From a virus, in IMG/VR virus record IMGVR_UViG_3300048916_000238, positions 1 through 23,324 of that record: DNA of 23,324 nt. One strand, given 5' to 3'. The notes beneath the pieces are model-generated. The model did no database searches. It was not told the origin of the DNA and saw only the letters and a program-made list of their open reading frames with translations. Positions within the stretch are counted from its first letter, which is position 1. Each line of letters starts with the position of its first letter. This document shows, piece by piece, positions 17,453 through 23,324 of this stretch. The position numbers and the translations under genes are program-made.

Positions 17453-18060
17453 CAGAACTCCTCGGGGAGGGGCAGCAGGGGCGGGTCGTTGTGGACGTCG
17501 AGGCGGAGCAGGGGTGGCCACTTGCGGGCGACGCGCTGGGCGTTGACCCACACCGGGGCGGCGGCGTCGAGCGGCAGGTAGCTGTGGGCGTTGGTGGCGG
17601 CCCACTCGCCGACGCGGCGCACCTTGGTGGCCCGCCCCGACCGCCAGGTTGCCGACTGGTTGGAGCCCCGCTCGGCGCACCGGATGTCGAGCAGGTCGGG
17701 TGAGGCGATGAGGTGGGCAACGTTGACCCGCCAGTTGAGGTTGAGCATCGCCGACAGGAACTTGACGTTGCCGAGCCGGTCGCCCTCGCCGAGGACCAGT
17801 TCGTAGGGTGCGGTGCGCATCCAGTCCTCCACCTTCGGCTGCACCGACATGGAGAGGGCGTCGGTGCCGCTGAACCCGCCCTCGCGGGTGATGCCAAGCA
17901 TGGCGGCCTCAGACTTGTCGGGGCAGGCGAGCACGGTGAACCCGAACGGGCGCAGCGCCCGGTACGGCTGGCACTTGGCGACGAGGGCCTGCATGAGGGT
18001 CGTCTTGCCGGCCCCCGGGGCGCCGATCAGGTAGACAAGAGTGTGCGCATGCGGGCCCAC
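17452..18060 (-). CDS. P-loop kinase, candidate 5-hydroxymethyl-pyrimidine DNA kinase
   Basis: 202 residues. GTG start after GGAGGAGG with seven nucleotides between, inside the end of the FAD-enzyme gene. The start of the protein is VYLIGAPGAGKTTLMQAL, a textbook Walker A (residues 13-21); LVLGEGDRLG (88-97) is a Walker B-like element, and RCAERGSNQS to RATKVRRV is an Arg-rich lid. Phage kinases of this type phosphorylate 5-hydroxymethyluracil in DNA as the activating step of thymine hypermodification. The P-loop is certain; the substrate is inferred from the adjacent pyrophosphorylase-like, FAD and TET/JBP genes. Alternatives are a deoxynucleotide kinase or another small P-loop NTPase. Confidence 0.82.
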   Translation of the reverse strand: MGPHAHTLVYLIGAPGAGKTTLMQALVAKCQPYRALRPFGFTVLACPDKSEAAMLGITREGGFSGTDALSMSVQPKVEDWMRTAPYELVLGEGDRLGNVKFLSAMLNLNWRVNVAHLIASPDLLDIRCAERGSNQSATWRSGRATKVRRVGEWAATNAHSYLPLDAAAPVWVNAQRVARKWPPLLRLDVHNDPPLLPLPEEF

Positions 18061-18953
18061 TGGGCCACCTCCTCCACGAGACTGGGCGCCCAGCGGACGC
18101 CGGAATGCCACAGGGCCGGGTAGATGATCTGGTTTTCGGTGCGGATGATGCGTCCCTCCGAGCCGGTGTGGGGTTTGGGGCGCCATCCCTGGAGGATCTC
18201 CGGGTCCGTCCCAACGATCTTGACGCCCGGGAACAGGGTGGCGAAGTCTGTGCGCCAGCGCAGGTAGGCGTCCTGCAACTGAAGCTCGCTCCGGGTGTAC
18301 GGGTAACGCTCGTTGACCAGCGACGAGCCGGCCCACCAGAGGCCAGGCTCGGCGGCCACCGGGTAGGCGTAGGTGAGGGCGAACCGGTGGACCTTCCCGT
18401 AGAGGGCGATCCGCTTGCTGTCGTACGGGTCGGTCACGCCGAGGGGGAAGCGGAGGAAGACGCGCCGGCTCCAGCCCCACACGGTGCCGTTGGTGGTGAG
18501 CGCGTTGGGCCGGGCCACCACCACGGGCACGTCCTGCGGGACGTGCCCGATGCGGTAGGGCTCGAAGATGCGGCGGGCGACCTCGACCACGCGCTGGACG
18601 TTGACGGCCACGCCCATGGCGGCCGACACCTTGAGGCCAGGTACGCCCGGGGCGGCGGTGAACGGATGCTTGCCGTCGTGGGGTGGGCGCTTGTGGGTCC
18701 AGGCCCACTGGGCCAGGCAGGCGTAGTCGGTGACCTCAGGCCCCAAGGGGCCGTCGCCGTTGAGCACCCAGCGAATCCAGGAGGCCCGCTCCTGCTCGCT
18801 GCGCACATCGCCGGACGGGTAGACGAACCCGGTCGACGCCCGCCACGCCTGGTACGCCGACTCGGTGTCATCCCAGGTGAACTCGATGCCCTCACGGGCC
18901 AGGGCAAAGGCGGTCATCGCCCCAAACCAGCCCATACCGTTAACGTGGATCAA
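18027..18953 (-). CDS. FAD-dependent oxidoreductase (DAO-like), probable base-tailoring enzyme
   Basis: 308 residues. TTG start with GGAG six nucleotides upstream. The N-terminus is a dinucleotide-binding fold: IHVNGMGWFGAMTAFALA (Gly6, Gly8, Gly11) and an acidic strand end (FTWDDTE). GLWWAGSSL (204-212) and IIYPALWHSGVRWAP (276-290) recall the substrate and FAD-tail regions of D-amino-acid-oxidase-like enzymes. In phages such enzymes occur in thymine hypermodification loci, where they are thought to oxidise or cleave the amine attached to the base. Overlaps the kinase by 34 nt and the pyrophosphorylase-like gene by 14, implying coordinated synthesis. The FAD fold is fairly sure; the substrate is inference. 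Confidence 0.75.
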   Translation of the reverse strand: MIHVNGMGWFGAMTAFALAREGIEFTWDDTESAYQAWRASTGFVYPSGDVRSEQERASWIRWVLNGDGPLGPEVTDYACLAQWAWTHKRPPHDGKHPFTAAPGVPGLKVSAAMGVAVNVQRVVEVARRIFEPYRIGHVPQDVPVVVARPNALTTNGTVWGWSRRVFLRFPLGVTDPYDSKRIALYGKVHRFALTYAYPVAAEPGLWWAGSSLVNERYPYTRSELQLQDAYLRWRTDFATLFPGVKIVGTDPEILQGWRPKPHTGSEGRIIRTENQIIYPALWHSGVRWAPSLVEEVAQWARMRTLLST

Positions 18954-19872
18954 TGATCTCTCCGGTCTCGCGGTAGACGCGGCGGCGGGCCTTGTCCACG
19001 TCGTAGGGCCAGCGGAACGGGAACAGCACGGCCCCGGCGGCGCTGGCCCGCAGGAGCAGCACGCCCTCCTCGGTCCGGTCGGCCCCGTCCACTGAGTCGA
19101 TGCCGATGGCCTTCATGGCGCGGCGCAACTGGCCGCCCATCTGGTCGATGTCGTGGCCCACGTAGTAGCGGCCGGCGGCCAGCGAGTGGAAGTCACACAG
19201 GGTGGTCTCGGTGGTGGGTTGGGTAGCGAGCAGGTCACGGCGCCACAACTCGTCCACGAGCAGCCCCGACACGGCGTTGAGCCGGCGCACGGCGGCGGCG
19301 CTGTGGCCGTAGGGCAGCGGCCCCCGGAACAGCAGGGCCAGGCCGGCACGCGGGCCGGAGGAGTGGGCGTGGCCCATGTCGGTCGGGGCAAGCTCGGGCC
19401 GGCCGAAGACGGACGCGAGAAGCTCGCACGTCTTGTAGGCGGCCCAGCGGCCGTTGCCCCAGATGGACAGGGCCTTGCCGAACAGGTCACCGTAGCCAGA
19501 TGCGCTTGTCACAAATCGGTCTAGGCCCTCATGGTGGGTGTCCAGCGCCACCAGGGCCTCAAGGTGGCGCTTGAGCACGCGCGGGTCACGGTGGCCCCGG
19601 CGCTCGGTGCCGCACGGCAGGGTCAGCAACTCGGGCACCCACTGGCCGGCCAGCATCAGCGACGCGGCCCGCAGGGCCGAGCCGAGGTCGTAGTAGGCGA
19701 CGTGCAGGAAGCACATCCACGCCAGGCTGTGCGGAGGGTAGTTGCGGCCGAGGCGGCGCAGCACCGGGTAAACCGGGTCCACGTCGCCGGTGGCGGTGGC
19801 AAGGTCGTGGAACCGGGCGTAGTCGTCGATCAGCCCCGGCTGCCAGACGGTCTGGCCGTGGGTGAGCCTCAC
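18940..19872 (-). CDS. Alpha-glutamyl/putrescinyl-thymine pyrophosphorylase-like (amino acid:DNA transferase)
   Basis: 310 residues. GTG start overlapping the upstream stop; TAA stop. All-helical, with AWMCFLHVAYYDLGSALRAA, a possible HhH-like GKALSIWGNGRWAAYKTCEL (132-151), a His/Gly-rich TDMGHAHSSGPRAG (164-177) and TTLCDFHSLAAGRYYVGHDI (223-242). These features, and above all the neighbours, suggest the DNA-glycosylase-fold group that replaces the pyrophosphate on activated 5-hydroxymethyluracil with an amine such as putrescine or an amino acid. The sequence is divergent, so a profile search is needed before the family is accepted; otherwise it is a conserved unknown of the modification operon. 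Confidence 0.6.
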   Translation of the reverse strand: MRLTHGQTVWQPGLIDDYARFHDLATATGDVDPVYPVLRRLGRNYPPHSLAWMCFLHVAYYDLGSALRAASLMLAGQWVPELLTLPCGTERRGHRDPRVLKRHLEALVALDTHHEGLDRFVTSASGYGDLFGKALSIWGNGRWAAYKTCELLASVFGRPELAPTDMGHAHSSGPRAGLALLFRGPLPYGHSAAAVRRLNAVSGLLVDELWRRDLLATQPTTETTLCDFHSLAAGRYYVGHDIDQMGGQLRRAMKAIGIDSVDGADRTEEGVLLLRASAAGAVLFPFRWPYDVDKARRRVYRETGEIIDPR

Positions 19873-20054
19873 TTGCCCCCCTGCCCCGGCCGGTCGAACC
19901 GGCCATACCAGTGGGCCCGCTCGTTGACGGCCTCGTCGAAGGCGGCCAGGCAGGCGAGCAGGAACCGGGCCAGCAGGAAATCGGGCGTGTTCGACTCGTT
20001 CTCGGCGCTGTGCCGATTGAGGGTCTCGGTGAGGTCGCGCCGCAGGTCACTCAT
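19869..20054 (-). CDS. Hypothetical protein, 61 residues
   Basis: ATG start with GGAGG six nucleotides upstream, overlapping the previous gene. SDLRRDLTETLNRHSAEN, then a helix FLLARFLLACLAAFDEAVNE, and a Gly/Arg-rich end. A small helical partner of the gene it overlaps downstream is possible. Not recognised. Confidence 0.78.
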   Translation of the reverse strand: MSDLRRDLTETLNRHSAENESNTPDFLLARFLLACLAAFDEAVNERAHWYGRFDRPGQGGK

Positions 20055-20346
20055 CTCCGGCCTCCAGGATCTCGCAGGCGGCCTCGAACCCGTTGAGGTG
20101 CTCCTGGGTGATCATCGAACCGGGCCGGCCGTACTGGGCCTTGAGCCGCTCGAACTCGCCGCGCAGGACGGTGATGGCGGGGCGGGCGGCCTCGCGTCCC
20201 CACAGCGGAACGCACTCCCAGTGCAGGTGGTGAACGCCACTCAAGGCCCTACCGATGTCGGGCGCCTCGGCCGGGGCAGCCGCGAGCAGGTAGGCCACCT
20301 CGTCGATGCGCTTCTTGCAGCGGTCGCAGGAGGTCTGGACGCTCAC
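20047..20346 (-). CDS. Hypothetical protein with CxxC motif, 99 residues
   Basis: GTG start overlapping the ParB-like stop (GTGA). SCDRCKKRIDEVAYLLAA begins with a CxxC knuckle; WECVPLWGREAA supplies a third Cys. The C-terminal half is helical (LRGEFERLKAQYGRPG, FEAACEILEAGDE). Possibly a small zinc-binding adaptor. Unknown function. Confidence 0.78.
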   Translation of the reverse strand: MSVQTSCDRCKKRIDEVAYLLAAAPAEAPDIGRALSGVHHLHWECVPLWGREAARPAITVLRGEFERLKAQYGRPGSMITQEHLNGFEAACEILEAGDE

Positions 20347-21059
20347 GCCGCGCCATCCACAGCCCGGGCAACGGCGGCGTAGACCAGTTCGCCGTTGGTC
20401 AACTGGTCGCCCCACTTGACCCGCAGCACCTGCAGCCAGTTGACCAACTGCTCCTTCTTGTCGGTGGTCAGGACGAGGATGACTTCTTCCAGCCCCTGCG
20501 CCTTCATCGGCTGGTAGTTGGCGACGTTGTCGGCGTGCTGGGCCCGCTCCTCGTCGCTGCCCGAGTAGTGGGCGTCGGTGGCCGCGTTGTAGACCAGCGC
20601 CTCCTGCCCGGCCAGGGCCTGCAACGTCTCCAGGTCGTCGATGGTGTAGCCGGTGCCGCCCAGGTCGTCCAGCGACTCCAGCAGCGCGATCAGCGCGGCG
20701 TCGTCGTAGGTGCCGAGGTCGGCGGTGCGGTTGTCGACGGCCAGGATGCGGCGCTCCGCCTCGGGGGTGAGGCCGTGAAGGAACACGACCTGGATCTGGC
20801 CCCAGCCGAGGTAGCGGGCAGCCATGAGGGTGTGGTTGCCGGCCAGGACGTAGTTGGTCTCGCCCGAGACGATGAGCGGCCGGTACTGGCCGGTGGTCTC
20901 CAGCGACTCGGCGATGGCGGCCATGTTGCCCCGGCGCGGGTTGTCCGGATGGACCTCGATCACGTCGATTGCAACGGTCTCGACCTTCAGGTCGTGGCCC
21001 ACCTTGCCGGTCTGGATGTCCTTGCCCACGCTGTCCTCCACCTCATAGAAGTCGGTCAT
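20343..21059 (-). CDS. ParB-like nuclease/partition-domain protein
   Basis: 238 residues. ATG overlapping the upstream TGA (ATGA). The N-terminal ParB fold shows VHPDNPRRGNMAAIAESLET (36-55), GQYRPLIVSGETNYVLAGNH (57-76) and TLMAARYLGW. The C-terminal part (AERRILAVDNRTADLGTYDD) matches phage ParB-like proteins that accompany DNA-modifying enzymes. ParB folds bind CTP or DNA or act as nucleases; no chromosome-partition partner (ParA) is seen, so a role in DNA modification, packaging or host DNA processing is more likely. Confidence 0.85.
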   Translation of the reverse strand: MTDFYEVEDSVGKDIQTGKVGHDLKVETVAIDVIEVHPDNPRRGNMAAIAESLETTGQYRPLIVSGETNYVLAGNHTLMAARYLGWGQIQVVFLHGLTPEAERRILAVDNRTADLGTYDDAALIALLESLDDLGGTGYTIDDLETLQALAGQEALVYNAATDAHYSGSDEERAQHADNVANYQPMKAQGLEEVILVLTTDKKEQLVNWLQVLRVKWGDQLTNGELVYAAVARAVDGAA

Positions 21060-21259
21060 GATCGGTCCTCCTCGGCAAACCAGTCCCACGCGATGTCGTC
21101 GTCGGTCGCGTCGCGGCCGGTGACGGCGCGGAACACGGCCCGGAAGTCGCCCACCGTGACCGAGTCGCCGTTGGTTCGGCACACCTGGAAGTAGTGAACG
21201 TCGCCGTGATCCGACCGTACGGGGAAGACCCCGAGGGGCCCGCTGGCGCCGATGTTCAC
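21056..21259 (-). CDS. Hypothetical protein, 67 residues
   Basis: GTG start overlapping the upstream stop; a GTG nine nucleotides earlier is an alternative. Beta strands (GPLGVFPVRS, DVHYFQVCRTN), then a helix, VGDFRAVFRAVTGRDATDDD, and the acidic end WDWFAEEDRS. The last part resembles the equivalent segment of the gene upstream (TPGEIRAVYWALGG), so the two may be related. Confidence 0.75.
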   Translation of the reverse strand: MNIGASGPLGVFPVRSDHGDVHYFQVCRTNGDSVTVGDFRAVFRAVTGRDATDDDIAWDWFAEEDRS

Positions 21260-21537
21260 GACTCCCACGAACCCTCGTCGTGGGCCTTGAGCCACGCTTT
21301 GAACTCGGCCGGATTGGCCCCGCCCAGGGCCCAGTAGACGGCCCGGATCTCACCCGGGGTGACCTGGTGCCGGTTGACCTGGTCGGGCCAGGTCACGTTC
21401 CCGCAGGAGGTGCAGCCCCAGTCGGGCGCGTCGTCCTCGGTGCGGGTCTCAACCTGCAGGGCCCGCTTCTGGCACGTCTCGCACCAGCGGCGCGTGCGGC
21501 GGCGGTAGGTCCTGGCCTTGACCTTGGCCGGGTTCAC
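21256..21537 (-). CDS. Zinc-ribbon protein, 93 residues
   Basis: GTG start overlapping the previous TGA; a GTG six nucleotides earlier is closer to GGAGG. A basic N-terminus (AKVKARTYRRRTRRW), then CETCQKRALQ and GCTSCGNVTW, a four-cysteine zinc ribbon (about 17-55). The C-terminal helical half, TPGEIRAVYWALGGANPAEF, is shared in style with the next gene. Likely nucleic-acid binding. Confidence 0.8.
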   Translation of the reverse strand: MNPAKVKARTYRRRTRRWCETCQKRALQVETRTEDDAPDWGCTSCGNVTWPDQVNRHQVTPGEIRAVYWALGGANPAEFKAWLKAHDEGSWES

Positions 21538-21914
21538 AGCCACTCGTCCTCCCCCCAGGCGCTGGGCCACGGGTGGACCACCCCGGCGGGGCGGGCGGCG
21601 AGGGCGGCGGTGCGGCGGGCCATGGACCTCTCGGCGGCGCGCAGGCGGGCCGACTTGAGGGCCTCGTACGCGCGCGAGGGCGTGAAGCGGAACGGGCGGC
21701 CGGGCGGAGTGTAGGACTCGGCCTGGGCGGCCAGGGTGAGCCACAGCCGCTCGCTCGTGGACGGCCGGCCCCGGCCGGCGGCGTGCTTGACGCCACCCAC
21801 CCACAGGTGGTCGAACAGGCCGAGGTACAGCAGCCCGAACAGGCCGAACCCGACGGACCAGCCGCCAAACTGGACGAGGGCCACGGTCTCAGCGGTCTGA
21901 CGTAGCACCAACAT
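21534..21914 (-). CDS. Membrane-associated protein, 126 residues
   Basis: ATG start with GGAG seven nucleotides upstream. One hydrophobic segment near the N-terminus (SVGFGLFGLLYLGLFDHLWV), then a basic helical domain (RPSTSERLWLTLAAQAESY, RAYEALKSARLRAAERSMAR) that should face the cytoplasm, and a short acidic tail. Overlaps the upstream gene by 26 nt. Unknown function. Confidence 0.8.
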   Translation of the reverse strand: MLVLRQTAETVALVQFGGWSVGFGLFGLLYLGLFDHLWVGGVKHAAGRGRPSTSERLWLTLAAQAESYTPPGRPFRFTPSRAYEALKSARLRAAERSMARRTAALAARPAGVVHPWPSAWGEDEWL

Positions 21915-22170
21915 TGCTGGCCTCCCCTTGCTTGAGGATGTTCCACAGGTCGAGCAGGTCGTCGGACAGGCCGGTAACCTCCCGCACCCGTGGGTGGATC
22001 TCCTCGACGGTTTCGCGGGCGGCGGCGATGACCAGGCGCAGCCGGTCGATCTCGGCCCAGAGCACGTCGCCGAGGGGCACGTGCGCGGTGTCGGCGCGGG
22101 TGATGGTCGGTTCACGGCGGCGGTCCGGCGCGGTGCCGAACCCGAACCCACGTGTCCAGGGCCAGGGCAT
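21889..22170 (-). CDS. Hypothetical helical protein, 93 residues
   Basis: ATG start with GAGGAGGA three to four nucleotides upstream. A disordered Pro/Arg-rich N-terminus, then helices LGDVLWAEIDRLRLVIAAAR and REVTGLSDDLLDLWNILKQG. No known family. First gene after a hairpin-containing gap, so it may open a transcription or processing unit. Confidence 0.8.
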   Translation of the reverse strand: MPWPWTRGFGFGTAPDRRREPTITRADTAHVPLGDVLWAEIDRLRLVIAAARETVEEIHPRVREVTGLSDDLLDLWNILKQGEASNVGATSDR

Positions 22171-22267
22171 GTCTCCTCCTCGGTGGCCGCCCGGTGAGCG
22201 TCGGGGCCTTGGTTGGCAGCCCGACGCCCTCCGGGTCGGTGGTGCGTCCCCTGTGTATCGGGTGACT
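22171..22267 (-). promoter_or_regulatory. Intergenic gap with hairpin
   Basis: The largest clear intergenic gap in the minus-strand block (97 nt). It holds an 8-bp stem, GCGTCGGG/CCCGACGC, around about 14 nt, a possible attenuator or weak terminator without a T-tract, then GAGGAGGAGAC before the next ATG. A GATACA string just after the stop of the ParB-like gene is the only -10-like sequence; no -35 goes with it. Confidence 0.35.
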
Positions 22268-23324
22268 CTACACGCCGGGGCGCGGCGAGCGAGGGAACTG
22301 CTCGTCCTTGCGCCAGGCGAAGCCCCGGCCGTTGAACCGCTGCCCGCGCAGGTGCATCTTCCACGCCTTGATCAGCAGCGCGGCGGTCTCGATGGAGTCG
22401 CGGTTGACTCCCCGACGGCCACGGCGGTTGAGCAGCGTCTCCCGTACGGCGTAGCGCGGGTCGTCAGTGTCCAGGCCGGCCCCGTCGCGCACGGCCAGCA
22501 TGAAGTCCTCCACCTGGGCGTCCGGCCAGCCCTCGTGGATCAGCACCCACCAGACGAATGAGGCGGGGGTGACGCCCACGACCTTGTGCAGCAGCCGGCC
22601 GTCGGCGACGCGCTGACGCAGGGACTGGTCCCGCTCGACCATCTTGAGCACCTCGTCGGCCTCCGGGCGGAAGCCCTTGAAACCGTTGGGGTGGAAGGCG
22701 GGCACGGTCTCGGCGTCGTTCTCGATGAAGCGGGTGCTCTGGCGGTAGAAGGCGATGAGCCGGCACAGCGCGCCCATGTGGTTCACGTCGATGACGCCGT
22801 TCATGGACAGGATGTCGGCCAGCGTCTTGGGCTTGCCCACGTCGATCTTCAGGGCCACCTCGGGCTCCAGGTCGTACGTGATGGCCAGGGGCACCTCGAT
22901 GTCGGGCTTGACCTCACCGGCGAGGACCAGCGCGGCCAGGCGGTGCTGCCCGTCGAGCAGGTCGCCGTTGGTGTCCAGGGCGATGCCGGCGTGGATGAGG
23001 ACCCAGTTGCCGGCCAGCATCTCGTCGCAGTACCGCTCGGCCAGGTACGGCTTGAACTTGCGGTTGCAGCGGCCCGCGTGGTCGCTGCCCTCCTCGTAGA
23101 ACCGGTTGGCGGCCAGCAACTCACGGGCGAACACGGGGCCCATGAGGATGACCTCGGTGCGGGCCCCGAAGCTGTGCTCGGGTGCGGGGCTTTCCGGGGC
23201 GGGAAGCCCCTGGGTCCGTGCCGCGTCGGCCTCGGCGGCGCGGGCGATGGCGTCGGCCGCTGCCTGTTCCACTGCCAGGCGCACGTCGGCGGGGCTGGGC
23301 CGTTCGCGGTCGGTGGCCTCCTGG
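22268..23324 (-). CDS. ParB/DGQHR-type protein, N-terminus probably outside window
   Basis: At least 350 residues. The central motif NWVLIHAGIALDTNGDLLDG, followed by QHRLAALVLAGEV, is the DGQHR signature of ParB/DndB-like domains; after it come an Asp-rich strand (ALKIDVGKPKTLADIL) and a long helical C-terminal region. The frame is open to the right edge, and the GTG at 23284 has no ribosome binding site, so the true start is probably further right. It ends in TAG. DGQHR proteins are linked to DNA modification or its control (for example DndB); here a role with the base-modification genes is inference. Confidence 0.82.
   Translation of the reverse strand, partial: QEATDRERPSPADVRLAVEQAAADAIARAAEADAARTQGLPAPESPAPEHSFGARTEVILMGPVFARELLAANRFYEEGSDHAGRCNRKFKPYLAERYCDEMLAGNWVLIHAGIALDTNGDLLDGQHRLAALVLAGEVKPDIEVPLAITYDLEPEVALKIDVGKPKTLADILSMNGVIDVNHMGALCRLIAFYRQSTRFIENDAETVPAFHPNGFKGFRPEADEVLKMVERDQSLRQRVADGRLLHKVVGVTPASFVWWVLIHEGWPDAQVEDFMLAVRDGAGLDTDDPRYAVRETLLNRRGRRGVNRDSIETAALLIKAWKMHLRGQRFNGRGFAWRKDEQFPRSPRPGV

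Noticed and set aside
17452-18708. N-terminal extension of the kinase to about 418 residues
   Set aside because: The extra part lies inside the FAD-enzyme gene in another frame and has low-complexity Arg/Pro/Gly composition. A good ribosome binding site and GTG are at 18060.
1-23324. CRISPR array, IS element or integrase with attachment site
   Set aside because: No regularly spaced identical repeats, no transposase or recombinase motifs, and no terminal inverted repeats were seen.

Overview
The window is about 23 kb of high-GC DNA that reads as part of the genome of a double-stranded DNA tailed phage (or prophage) of an actinobacterium. The grounds are dense small overlapping genes, frequent GTG starts, a terminase large subunit, a probable terminase small subunit, a zinc amidase endolysin, virion-type proteins, ParB-like proteins and tRNAs. 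I see no integrase, IS element or CRISPR array.

Layout. (1) 1-1382, minus strand: terminase large subunit, running off the left edge. (2) about 1564-7966, plus strand: an accessory island of twelve small genes, with a promoter at 1564-1592, an internal terminator at 4722-4760 and a strong convergent terminator at 7935-7966. It holds a canonical tRNA with anticodon CUA (amber suppressor type), a tRNA-Met on the opposite strand, and a series of tRNA-like elements. Those elements keep the acceptor/T-arm minihelix but carry stable hairpins where the anticodon arm should be. Several genes are preceded by a hairpin whose loop is always TACCGG although its stem sequence differs, followed by a GAAGGGAGC ribosome binding site. 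(3) 8007-11480, minus strand: virion-type proteins, the endolysin and a TerS-like protein. (4) 11461-23324, minus strand: a nearly gapless chain of about 30 small genes linked by ATGA, GTGA or TGATG overlaps.

The most coherent biochemical story is in block 4: a TET/JBP-type 2-oxoglutarate/Fe(II) dioxygenase (15204-16085), a P-loop kinase (17452-18060), an FAD-type oxidoreductase (18027-18953) and a protein resembling the alpha-glutamyl/putrescinyl-thymine pyrophosphorylase group (18940-19872), with two ParB-like proteins upstream. Together they could oxidise a pyrimidine methyl group in phage DNA, phosphorylate the hydroxymethyl base, replace the (pyro)phosphate with an amine, and tailor the adduct: a post-replicative DNA base hypermodification pathway.

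The least familiar material is RNA: the tRNA-like intergenic elements, the TACCGG hairpins, a possible circularly permuted tRNA-Lys at 7808-7888, and amber-terminated island genes whose downstream frames stay open up to or into the next gene. All assignments are by eye; no database search or folding program was run.
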